From: an uncultured Bacilli bacterium
GTDB lineage: Bacteria; Bacillota_I; Bacilli_A; ML615J-28; CAG-698
DNA: 14,813 nucleotides
NCBI GenBank assembly: GCA_947627395.1
Contig: CANQVW010000026.1
Span: 1-14,813 of the forward strand
Direction: 5' to 3'
The notes under the pieces were generated by a model that had not been told where the DNA came from, did not search any database, and saw nothing but the letters and a program-made list of their open reading frames with translations. A program made the translations under genes and the position numbers. How positions within the stretch are numbered: the stretch's first letter is position 1; each line of letters begins with the position of its first letter. Of this stretch, positions 1 to 5,894 are shown piece after piece.

Positions 1-645
1 TATGAACCATGTACAATGGAATACATTAAAAATTATCAACCTGTTGGTAGATCACTTGGCTCTGGACAAGTCTTAAGTGAACCCTATGATTTTTATAAAG
101 GAAAGCTTGTTACAAAAGAAATGACAGATTCATTAGCACTTGATTTGTGTGATAAAGGACTACTTACCAATCAACTTGTTTTAACAATTGGCTATGATAT
201 TATAAACATTACAGATAAAAATATTTCAAGTTCTTATAAAGGAGAAATTATTACAGATTACTTAGGAAGAAAAATACCAAAACATGCACATGGAACGATT
301 CATTTAAATCGATATACTTCATCTTCTAAAGCATTCTTAGATAAAATAAGTGAACTATACGATAAAATTGTAAATCCCAATCTTTTCATTAAAAGAATTC
401 AAATTACCGCAATTCATATTTTAAGCGAAAAAGAAGCAAAAAGTAAAAAATCTTATCAACAAATGAGTTTATTTGATGATATTGAAAAAGAAAATGAAAT
501 GGATGAACAAGAAAACAAAAGACAAAAAGCAATGTTAGCAATTAAAAAGAAATATGGAAAAAATTCAATTATGAAAGGCATGAATTTAGAAGAAGGTGCA
601 ACTATGAAAGAAAGAAATAAACAAATCGGAGGACATAAAGCTTAA
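1..645 (+). CDS. Y-family DNA polymerase (UvrX/DinB-like), 3' part only
   Basis: C-terminal part of a translesion DNA polymerase of the UvrX/UmuC/DinB type; the frame is open from base 1, so the palm and fingers lie outside the window. What remains is the little-finger (IMS_C) region: it starts with the linker YEPCTMEYIKNYQP, then SSGQVL-like GSGQVL and EMTDSLALDLCDKGL, a pattern typical of Firmicute Y-family polymerases, and LVLTIGYD. Near the end the residues QMSLF (bases 460-474) match the QLSLF-type beta-clamp binding motif, which tethers these polymerases to DnaN. The tail is rich in Lys and Glu. The stop shares one base with the start of the YolD-like gene, so the two are co-translated. 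The first ATG in the window (base 16) is internal, not a start. The protein copies damaged DNA, probably during the SOS response; no regulatory sequence is visible because the promoter is outside the window. Confidence 0.9.
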   Translation, partial: YEPCTMEYIKNYQPVGRSLGSGQVLSEPYDFYKGKLVTKEMTDSLALDLCDKGLLTNQLVLTIGYDIINITDKNISSSYKGEIITDYLGRKIPKHAHGTIHLNRYTSSSKAFLDKISELYDKIVNPNLFIKRIQITAIHILSEKEAKSKKSYQQMSLFDDIEKENEMDEQENKRQKAMLAIKKKYGKNSIMKGMNLEEGATMKERNKQIGGHKA

Positions 646-1070
646 TGGAAAAATATGAAAAAATCATCCATTTACCACATCATGTATCTAGTAATCATCC
701 TCCTATGAGTTTAAAAGATCGAGCAGCACAATTTGCCCCTTTTTCCGCATTAGCTGGATATGAAGAGTCTATTCAAGAAATCATTAGGGAAACAGATGAA
801 AAAATAGAATTATTCGATGAAGAAAAAGAAATGATCAGTTATAAATTGAATTATTTATTGGAAAATCGAATTCACGAAGAAATTACTTTACTTTATTTTA
901 TTTCCGATGTTAAAAAAAATGGAGGATCTTATAAAACCTATACAGGTAGAATTCGCCGTATAGATGCTGTTGAAAAGGTAATTTATTTTGAAGATAAAAC
1001 AACAATTAAAATAGATGCACTCATTGAACTAAAAAGTAAAGCTTTAAATCAATTATTTCCTGATTTTTAA
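645..1070 (+). CDS. YolD-like family protein
   Basis: 141-residue YolD-like protein. The N-terminal half carries the family hallmark MSLKDRAAQFAPFSAL-GYEE (about residues 21-40), followed by a helical stretch rich in Glu and Lys and a C-terminal SH3-like beta region (GRIRRIDAVEKVIYFEDK). In Bacillota these small proteins are encoded next to UvrX-type polymerases and are thought to act as UmuD-like partners, although the biochemical role is poorly defined. The start ATG overlaps the polymerase stop by one base (TAATG), and the site GGAGG just upstream (628-632) lies within the polymerase gene, which supports translational coupling. No protease (LexA/UmuD-type) motif is seen. The family assignment is secure; the function is inferred from family and neighbour. 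Confidence 0.85.
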   Translation: MEKYEKIIHLPHHVSSNHPPMSLKDRAAQFAPFSALAGYEESIQEIIRETDEKIELFDEEKEMISYKLNYLLENRIHEEITLLYFISDVKKNGGSYKTYTGRIRRIDAVEKVIYFEDKTTIKIDALIELKSKALNQLFPDF

Positions 1071-1088
1071 TCAATATCAAGAATCGAT

Positions 1089-1144
1089 AAAAAAGAAGAA
1101 CTATGATAAAAAGGATGTCTTTTAAAGTAGATCTTCTTTTTTTA
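1089..1144 (+). terminator. Terminator-like hairpin after polY-yolD
   Basis: An 11-bp A/T-rich stem pairs 1089-1099 (AAAAAAGAAGA) with 1132-1142 (TCTTCTTTTTT). A nested hairpin lies inside: AAAAG (1109-1113) with CTTTT (1119-1123). The 3' arm ends in a T run. It sits between the yolD-like stop and the next promoter. The large loop and low GC make it a moderate call. Confidence 0.5.
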
Positions 1145-1167
1145 TTACAAAAAAATTTCAATTTATC

Positions 1168-1196
1168 TTGACAATAATTCAATTTAGAATTATAAT
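1168..1196 (+). promoter_or_regulatory. Consensus sigma-A promoter of the MarR/redox operon
   Basis: TTGACA (1168-1173) and TATAAT (1191-1196) are both perfect consensus hexamers with an exact 17-base spacer. Transcription should start near 1203, giving a leader of about 25 bases before the MarR start at 1228. A perfect promoter fits a gene held down by a repressor. Confidence 0.85.
1174..1193 (+). promoter_or_regulatory. Operator-like palindrome in the promoter spacer
   Basis: ATAATTC (1174-1180) and GAATTAT (1187-1193) form a perfect inverted repeat with 7-base arms around a 6-base centre. It occupies the whole -35/-10 spacer and part of the -10 box. MarR dimers bind palindromes of about this size, so it is the natural candidate for autorepression by the downstream regulator. 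Binding is inferred. Confidence 0.6.
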
Positions 1197-1227
1197 AAAA
1201 GTACGAAATAGGATTTTAGGAGGAAAG

Positions 1228-1665
1228 ATGGAAAGTAAAGACTTCTTTTATGAACTAGGTAAGTTGATCTACAAAATAGATGGTATATATGAAAGTTATG
1301 GCCGTAATTATCATATTACTTCACCAAATTTACTTTGGATTTTATATGCTTTAAATGATGGAAAAAAGCATAGTCAAAAACAAATTTGTGATGATTGGAA
1401 TATTCCAAGAAGTACAGCGAATACAATCATTAAAGAATTAGAATCAAAAGGATACATTTCCTTATATCAAATAAAAGGAAAACGTCGTGAATTAAATATC
1501 TTTTTAACAGAAACAGGAAAAGAATATGCACATCTTTTATTAAAAGATTTATATAGTAAAGAAGAAGTAGTATATTCACATATTGATCAACCAGAATCCA
1601 TCTTACAAATTTTGCAAAATTTAGTTCAAACAATGAAATCAATTACAAATGGAGGAAATGAATGA
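1228..1665 (+). CDS. MarR-family transcriptional regulator
   Basis: 145-residue winged helix-turn-helix repressor of the MarR family. The recognition region reads SQKQICDDWNIPRSTANTII (about residues 49-68), followed by the wing with KGKRRELNIFLTETGKEYA, a classic MarR layout; flanking helices would form the dimer interface. The start at 1228 is chosen because AGGAGG (1218-1223) lies just upstream; an upstream in-frame TTG at 1168 coincides with the -35 box and cannot be used. The stop overlaps the next start (ATGA, 1662-1665), so it leads an operon with the CMD/cupin, flavodoxin and nitroreductase genes. By family habit it senses a small phenolic, oxidant or electrophile and represses its own operon through the palindrome at 1174-1193. 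The ligand cannot be told from sequence. Confidence 0.88.
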   Translation: MESKDFFYELGKLIYKIDGIYESYGRNYHITSPNLLWILYALNDGKKHSQKQICDDWNIPRSTANTIIKELESKGYISLYQIKGKRRELNIFLTETGKEYAHLLLKDLYSKEEVVYSHIDQPESILQILQNLVQTMKSITNGGNE

Positions 1666-2426
1666 TGAAAAAAATCACACAAGATGCAGGAAGAAAAAAA
1701 TTAGGAGAATTTGCTCCTGAATTTGCTCATTATAATGATGATGTTTTATTTGGTGAAAATTGGAATAATCCAGATTTAGATCTTAAAACAAGATGTTTAA
1801 TTACAGTTGTTGCCTTAATGTCTTCAGGAATTACGGATAGTTCACTCATCTATCATTTAGAAAATGCGAAAAAGAATGGGGTGACACAAAAAGAAATTGT
1901 TGCAACAATTACTCATTGTGCTTTCTATGTAGGTTGGCCAAAAGCCTGGGCAGTATTTAATCTTGCAAAAGAAGTTTGGAATGAAAAAGTGGAAGAAATG
2001 ACTACCAAAGATGTATATCAAAATAGTATTTTCTTTCCAATTGGTGAAAAAAATAATGGCTTTAAACAATATTTCATTGGTCAAAGTTATCTTTCTCCTA
2101 TTTCTAAGGAACAAGTTGGCATCTTTAATGTAACATTTGAACCAAAATGTCGAAACAATTGGCATATTCATCATGCAAAACAAGGTGGAGGTCAAATTCT
2201 AATTTGTGTAGGTGGAAAAGGATATTATCAAGAAGAAGGAAAAGAAGCAATTGAAATGAAACCAGGTGACTGTGTTGAAATCAAACCTGGTGTTAAACAT
2301 TGGCATGGTGCGCAAGAGGATAGTTGGTTTTCCCATTTAGCAATCGAAGTACCAGGAGTAGAATGTTCAAATGAATGGCTAGAAGCAGTCAGTGATGAAG
2401 TGTATTCACAATTAAAATCACATTAG
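1662..2426 (+). CDS. Carboxymuconolactone decarboxylase-like / cupin fusion protein
   Basis: 254-residue two-domain protein. Residues about 10-115 form an AhpD-like carboxymuconolactone decarboxylase domain (DLKTRCLITVVALMSSG, then ITHCAFYVGWPKA); residues about 130-250 form a cupin, with metal-type ligands HIHH (168-171) and H213 in PGVKHWHG. The usual cupin Glu position appears to be occupied by Gln (around 178). The CMD part has no CxxC pair, so it is unlikely to be an AhpD-type peroxidase reductase; Cys86 stands alone. Fusions of this kind are common in anaerobic Bacillota next to flavodoxins and nitroreductases, as here. Translation is coupled to the MarR gene by the ATGA overlap; ATG at 1665 is an alternative start. 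The substrate is unknown; a role in handling reactive carbonyl or aromatic compounds is inference. Confidence 0.85.
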   Translation: MMKKITQDAGRKKLGEFAPEFAHYNDDVLFGENWNNPDLDLKTRCLITVVALMSSGITDSSLIYHLENAKKNGVTQKEIVATITHCAFYVGWPKAWAVFNLAKEVWNEKVEEMTTKDVYQNSIFFPIGEKNNGFKQYFIGQSYLSPISKEQVGIFNVTFEPKCRNNWHIHHAKQGGGQILICVGGKGYYQEEGKEAIEMKPGDCVEIKPGVKHWHGAQEDSWFSHLAIEVPGVECSNEWLEAVSDEVYSQLKSH

Positions 2427-2435
2427 AAGGAAATC

Positions 2436-3011
2436 ATGTTTAAAAAAATATTGTTTATTTTTCTATTTACCCTTACTTTATGTGGATGTTCATCGAACAT
2501 AGAACAACCCAAAGATTCAAATCCTTCTTACTCAAATAGAAGTATTAAAGTTATTTATTTTAGTTGCACCCATCATACTGAGAATGTTGCAAAAAAAATA
2601 GCCAAAGAATTAAATTGCCCCATTGAAGAAATTCTTCCTGAAACTTTATATAGTGATGAAGATTTAAATTATAATGTATCTTCTTCTAGAGCAAATCAAG
2701 AACAAAATGATCCTCAAGCAAGACCAAAAATCCAAAATACACTTGAACTTGATTCAGTTGACACTATCTTTTTAGGGTGTCCCATTTGGTGGGGAAAATT
2801 ACCTAAAATCATCTACACATTTTTAGAAGAGTATTCTTTAGATCAATATACAATTGTTCCATTTTGTACATCAGGAAGTAGTCCAATTCAACCAACTATT
2901 ACAGAAATAAAACAATTAGAACCTAATGCACAAGTATTCAATGGTAAAAGATTTGATGCGAATGCAAGTGAAAAAGAAATTCAAACCTTTATTCAATCTT
3001 TACATCTTTAG
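2436..3011 (+). CDS. Flavodoxin-fold lipoprotein
   Basis: 191-residue flavodoxin with a lipoprotein signal: KK at residues 3-4, a hydrophobic stretch, and the lipobox LCGC with Cys18 as the lipidated residue. After a Ser/Asn-rich linker (about 19-36) comes the flavodoxin fold: IKVIYFSCTHHTENVAKKIA (37-56), which holds the FMN phosphate loop, then DTIFLGCPIWWGKLPK and a Ser/Gly-rich loop (TSGSS). The phosphate loop reads SCTHHT rather than the common SxTGNT. Anchored outside the membrane it would carry electrons or reduce quinone-like compounds there. It lies nine bases after the CMD/cupin gene with AAGGAA upstream, and nine bases before the nitroreductase gene, so it belongs to the same operon. 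Fold and lipobox are clear; partners are not. Confidence 0.85.
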   Translation: MFKKILFIFLFTLTLCGCSSNIEQPKDSNPSYSNRSIKVIYFSCTHHTENVAKKIAKELNCPIEEILPETLYSDEDLNYNVSSSRANQEQNDPQARPKIQNTLELDSVDTIFLGCPIWWGKLPKIIYTFLEEYSLDQYTIVPFCTSGSSPIQPTITEIKQLEPNAQVFNGKRFDANASEKEIQTFIQSLHL

Positions 3012-3019
3012 GAGGTACT

Positions 3020-3526
3020 ATGGAATTTGAAAAAGTTATTAAAGAAAGATATTCAGTAAGAAAATTTAAAAGTCAACCTGTTTCACCCGAATTGATTGAA
3101 AAAATTCTTGAAGCAGGAAATTTAGCACCAACAGCTAAAAATAATCAACCACAAAAGATTTATGTTGTTCAATCCAAAGAAGGATTAGAAAAAATGGATT
3201 TATCAACCCCTTGTAGATATCATGCACCCGTTTGTTTCATCGTTGCAAGTGATAAAAACATTGCATGGTCTAAAGGTTCCCATTCAACAGCCGAAATGGA
3301 TGCATGTATTGTTGCTACTCATATGATGTTAGAGGCTACCAACCTTGGAATAGATAATATTTGGATTGAAATGTTTGATTCAACCATTTTATCTAAAGAG
3401 TTTAATATTCCATCACATATAGAACCAATTTGTATATTACCTATGGGATATCGTGAAGATGGATGCTTTCCATCTGTAATGCATACAAAAAGAAAAAAAT
3501 TAGAAGAGATTGTGGAATATAGATAA
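3020..3526 (+). CDS. Nitroreductase family protein (FMN-dependent)
   Basis: 168-residue nitroreductase-family oxidoreductase. The N-terminal FMN-binding pattern RYSVRKF (10-16) and NLAPTAKNNQPQ (34-45) are typical, as is the C-terminal GYREDG. The length matches the compact subgroup of about 165-175 residues. These homodimers use NAD(P)H to reduce nitroaromatics, quinones or flavins in the cytoplasm. AGGAGG (3010-3015) overlaps the flavodoxin stop and gives a well-placed ribosome binding site. As last gene of the MarR operon it supports a role in reductive detoxification. No clear terminator follows, so read-through into the ASCH gene, 35 bases downstream, is possible. Confidence 0.9.
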   Translation: MEFEKVIKERYSVRKFKSQPVSPELIEKILEAGNLAPTAKNNQPQKIYVVQSKEGLEKMDLSTPCRYHAPVCFIVASDKNIAWSKGSHSTAEMDACIVATHMMLEATNLGIDNIWIEMFDSTILSKEFNIPSHIEPICILPMGYREDGCFPSVMHTKRKKLEEIVEYR

Positions 3527-3561
3527 ATCAAATTTTCTAAAATAAAAAGGTAGTTACTTAT

Positions 3562-3912
3562 ATGATTTATTTCATGAAATTAAAACAAAAACCATTTCAA
3601 ATGATACAAAAAGGAATAAAAACCATTGAAATGAGATTGAATGATGAAAAAAGACAATTATTACAAGTTGGTGATTTTATTGAATTTACTAATATTGAAA
3701 CAAATGAAAAAATAAAAACGCAAATTATACAGATCTATTCCTTCAAAAATTTTTATGATTTATATTTCTACTTTGAGGATAAAACTAAATTAGGATATAA
3801 TGAAAATGAAGTTGCTTTACCCTCTGATATGATTCAATATTATAAAGAAGAAGATATTGATAAATATGGTGTCTTAGGAATTGAAATAAAAGTTGTTTCT
3901 TCTAACGTGTAA
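3562..3912 (+). CDS. ASCH domain-containing protein
   Basis: 116-residue single-domain ASCH protein (PUA-like beta-barrel fold). The hallmark region is KQKPFQMIQKGIKTIEMRLN (8-27), with the typical pattern of KTIE.RL, followed by VGDFIEFTN and the C-terminal KYGVLGIEI. ASCH domains are thought to bind RNA or modified nucleosides, and some relatives are amidohydrolases acting on N4-acetylcytidine; which applies here is not known. The start at 3562 follows AAAAAGG (3544-3550) at a slightly long spacing. It may be transcribed with the nitroreductase gene or separately; no promoter is evident in the 35-base gap. Confidence 0.85.
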   Translation: MIYFMKLKQKPFQMIQKGIKTIEMRLNDEKRQLLQVGDFIEFTNIETNEKIKTQIIQIYSFKNFYDLYFYFEDKTKLGYNENEVALPSDMIQYYKEEDIDKYGVLGIEIKVVSSNV

Positions 3913-3964
3913 AATATATATTTTGGCCCCATAATTGTAAAACTTTTTATGCAAGGAAACTAAA

Positions 3965-4258
3965 ATGCTTACAGAAAATGAAAAATTACTTATAAAAAAA
4001 TTTAAACATACTCGAATACCATCAGTGTATAAATTTGATCTTACTGATAATATATTATATATAGAACATGTTGATTTTGATTTGTGTACTATGCTTCTAA
4101 AAGGTAAAAAAGCAAGTAAAGAAGATGTTCAAAATGAAATAAAGGAATTCTCAATTTTTCTATCACAACTAGATGTCTTAAATTATGATGAATTTACACG
4201 AGATCATTTGAATTTACTTATAGAAGTAGTTAATATTTATATAAAAAATAATTTATAA
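3965..4258 (+). CDS. Hypothetical protein, 97 residues
   Basis: Not recognised. A 97-residue, soluble, charged protein with no signal peptide or membrane segment. The N-terminal third (KFDLTDNILYIEHVDFD) looks like beta strands and the rest is amphipathic helix. AAGGAA (3953-3958) six bases before the ATG supports the start. It is the first of three short, unusually AT-rich genes (3965, 4290, 4678) that resemble neither flank in codon use (many ATA codons), suggesting acquired DNA. Small acidic proteins in such clusters are often immunity proteins for secreted toxins, but no toxin gene is present, so this remains a guess. Confidence 0.6.
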   Translation: MLTENEKLLIKKFKHTRIPSVYKFDLTDNILYIEHVDFDLCTMLLKGKKASKEDVQNEIKEFSIFLSQLDVLNYDEFTRDHLNLLIEVVNIYIKNNL

Positions 4259-4289
4259 TTAACACAAACGTGCACTGATGATTTAAAAT

Positions 4290-4565
4290 ATGAAAAAAAT
4301 AGTTAAACAAAATATTAAAATTTCAGATGTCATGACGTATAATGAGTTCCTTGAAAGATATTTAGTTAATCATGATGAATTTCTATTTTATTACAAAAAT
4401 AAAACTATAAATCTTTGCTATGGTGAAGCTGGAAAATTTACGTATAATATAGTGGAAAATAACGTTTTGATTGAAGAAAAAGAATATAACAGCCCCAATG
4501 AGTTATTAAAGGACATGGAAATTGATCATATTAAATTTCCTGATTTGTGGTATATTTTAGAATAG
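4290..4565 (+). CDS. Hypothetical protein, 91 residues
   Basis: Not recognised. A 91-residue soluble protein without membrane segments; alternating strand-like segments (DEFLFYYKNKTINLCYG, KFTYNIVENNVLIEEKEY) are followed by a helical C-terminus ending in PDLWYILE. The composition, rich in aromatic, Asn and Glu residues, resembles small immunity-type proteins, but no family can be named. The ribosome binding site is weak: there is no clear GGAGG before 4290, so translation may be poor or the start may differ. It lies 31 bases after the previous small gene and shares its low GC. Confidence 0.5.
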   Translation: MKKIVKQNIKISDVMTYNEFLERYLVNHDEFLFYYKNKTINLCYGEAGKFTYNIVENNVLIEEKEYNSPNELLKDMEIDHIKFPDLWYILE

Positions 4566-4597
4566 AGTAAAAAATAGTAAACTTTATAAAAAATTAA

Positions 4598-4681
4598 TTT
4601 AATCTTTTTAGATTAGAAGAACTTCATTTAAACAGTATCTATTCTAATGACCTTATATCTCTGGAGGGTATAAAATTATGA
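4598..4681 (+). pseudogene. Possible leucine-rich-repeat gene remnant
   Basis: The frame read from 4598 to the TGA at 4679-4681 gives FNLFRLEELHLNSIYSNDLI and then SLEGIKL. The spacing of Leu and Ile resembles one internalin-type leucine-rich repeat (L..L.L......DL..LEGI). It is preceded by a stop at 4595-4597 and has no start. The region also contains the ribosome binding site of the 4678 gene, so chance is a real alternative. Low confidence. Confidence 0.2.
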
Positions 4682-5070
4682 ATATAAAAGATAAATTAAT
4701 AGAAGAGTACCCATTAACAAAACAAGTAGAATTTCCTTTAGATTGTTTTGAAATAGATAAAGGAAAATATTTAATATTTTGGAATGAAATAATAAAAAAA
4801 GAAAACATAATAGAAGTATTGAATTATTTAGAAGACAAAAGTAATAATTCAAATTTTACTGAATATAAAACTTTTATTATTGTTGGTCATATAAAAGAAA
4901 AATTTAAAAAGAGTGATGTAGTTTATTTTAATGGTGTTAATCAATATGTGGTATTTTATTTGATGAATGATGTAACAAATGACATATATATGAATCCTTC
5001 TTGGACTTTTCCTTTAAAATTTAATTGTAGAAAATATATTAAAAGGATAAACGAAATTTTGAATAAATAA
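4678..5070 (+). CDS. Hypothetical protein, 130 residues
   Basis: Not recognised. A 130-residue soluble protein with strand-rich central parts (KYLIFWNEI, EYKTFIIVGHIKEKF, VVYFNGVNQYVVFYL) and a basic helical end (KYIKRINEILNK). There is no signal peptide or membrane helix. GGAGGG (4663-4668) nine bases upstream gives a good start. It is the third gene of the AT-rich trio and is followed by the terminator-like hairpin at 5253. Size and composition would suit an immunity or SMI1-like protein, but no diagnostic motif is seen, so no function is assigned. Confidence 0.6.
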   Translation: MNIKDKLIEEYPLTKQVEFPLDCFEIDKGKYLIFWNEIIKKENIIEVLNYLEDKSNNSNFTEYKTFIIVGHIKEKFKKSDVVYFNGVNQYVVFYLMNDVTNDIYMNPSWTFPLKFNCRKYIKRINEILNK

Positions 5071-5379
5071 CAAAACGATATTAGAAAAAGGATAGATATT
5101 TGTGCTATTTTTTAGTGATGATAAGTCAAACTTTATGAATGAATTTTCTGTATAAATAGAAAGTTTTAATCGTTACATTTGATTGTATGTTTATTTATAC
5201 CTAATTACTTTAGACTTATCGAATCATTATATTTTTTAATAATCTATAATTTTGTGTGTTTGTATTTATAATTTAATACAACACACATTTTTTATTTTAG
5301 ATACTAAAACACACATTGATTATAGTTTTATTGATAAATCAATTACTTTCATTTTGTAATTTTTAGATAACTATTCTTT
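5071..5379. other. AT-rich gene-free stretch
   Basis: No credible gene on either strand. A short open stretch around 5095-5154 ending in FMNEFSV has no start and no ribosome binding site. The stretch contains the hairpin at 5253-5293, a second copy of ACACACATT (5281-5289 and 5309-5317) and a small palindrome ATTGAT-AA-ATCAAT near 5330. It separates the small-gene cluster from the second MarR operon. Confidence 0.6.
5253..5293 (+). terminator. Long GT/AC hairpin with T run
   Basis: TGTGTGTT (5253-5260) and GTATT (5262-5266) pair with AATAC (5275-5279) and AACACACA (5280-5287), giving 13 base pairs with one bulged T at 5261 and an 8-base loop, followed by TTTTTT (5288-5293). The geometry fits a factor-independent terminator on the + strand, although the stem is only moderately GC-rich and lies 180 bases beyond the last stop. 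Confidence 0.55.
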
Positions 5380-5403
5380 AAATTGTTGACTAATCAACAA
5401 TTT
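5380..5403 (+). promoter_or_regulatory. Operator palindrome over the -35 box of the MarR-degV operon
   Basis: AAATTGTTGA (5380-5389) and TCAACAATTT (5394-5403) are perfect 10-base inverted arms around CTAA. The site covers the whole -35 box, so a bound dimer would block RNA polymerase. Its shape (TTGA..TCAA core with A/T flanks) resembles the palindromes bound by FabT-type MarR regulators of lipid genes. That resemblance is from memory and binding is inferred. Confidence 0.7.
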
Positions 5404-5414
5404 CATGATATACT
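5386..5414 (+). promoter_or_regulatory. Sigma-A promoter of the MarR-degV operon
   Basis: TTGACT (5386-5391), a 17-base spacer and TATACT (5409-5414), each one base off consensus. The start of transcription is expected near 5421, only about 18 bases before the ATG at 5439. Confidence 0.8.
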
Positions 5415-5438
5415 TTCATTTGTGAAAGGATGTGCAAT

Positions 5439-5894
5439 ATGGAAAATAGATATAAAACATTCACTAATTTAATTGTTCATATTTCTCGTTCTATTCAAAA
5501 AATAAAAAACGAAGAAATGTCGCTTTTAGGATTCAAAGGAACACAAGTTCAGTGTTTATTTTCTCTTTATTCTTTAGAAGAAGGAGCAAGTACAACAGAA
5601 CTAAGTCAAATCTGTAACGAAGATAAAGGAATGATGTCACGTACTATTAAAGAATTAATGGAAAAAAATCTTATTTATATGGATGAAAAGAAAGAACAAA
5701 AATATCGTAATCCATGGAAATTAACAGAAGAAGGTAAAAAAGTTTCAAAAATCATAACACAAAAAATTTCAAATATGTTAGAAAGTGCAAGTGAAGGAAT
5801 CAGTGAAAATGAAAGGGGAATTTTATATGCTTCTTTATTAAAAATATCCAATAATTTAACAACTATTTGTGATAAATATGGAGGTAATCAATGA
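5439..5894 (+). CDS. MarR-family regulator, next to degV/fakB
   Basis: 151-residue MarR-type winged helix-turn-helix protein. The DNA-binding core is ASTTELSQICNEDKGMMSRT (about residues 49-68), with Lys/Met in the recognition helix, followed by the wing (KEQKYRNPWKLTEEGKKV). The start at 5439 is preferred to ATG 5430: the GAAAGGA motif (5424-5430) is eight bases from 5439 but abuts 5430. The stop overlaps the degV start (ATGA, 5891-5894). The palindrome at 5380-5403 makes autorepression likely. Pairing with a fatty-acid-binding DegV protein suggests control by lipid status, as with FabT in streptococci, but the usual fab genes are not in this window, so this is inference. Confidence 0.88.
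   Translation: MENRYKTFTNLIVHISRSIQKIKNEEMSLLGFKGTQVQCLFSLYSLEEGASTTELSQICNEDKGMMSRTIKELMEKNLIYMDEKKEQKYRNPWKLTEEGKKVSKIITQKISNMLESASEGISENERGILYASLLKISNNLTTICDKYGGNQ

Noticed and set aside
1168..1227. TTG at 1168 as start of the MarR gene
   Set aside because: The TTG is part of the -35 box TTGACA; AGGAGG at 1218-1223 supports ATG 1228.
3965..5070. Toxin-antitoxin system in the small-gene trio
   Set aside because: No DNA-binding antitoxin motif, no toxin signature and no overlapping gene pair; not supportable from sequence alone.
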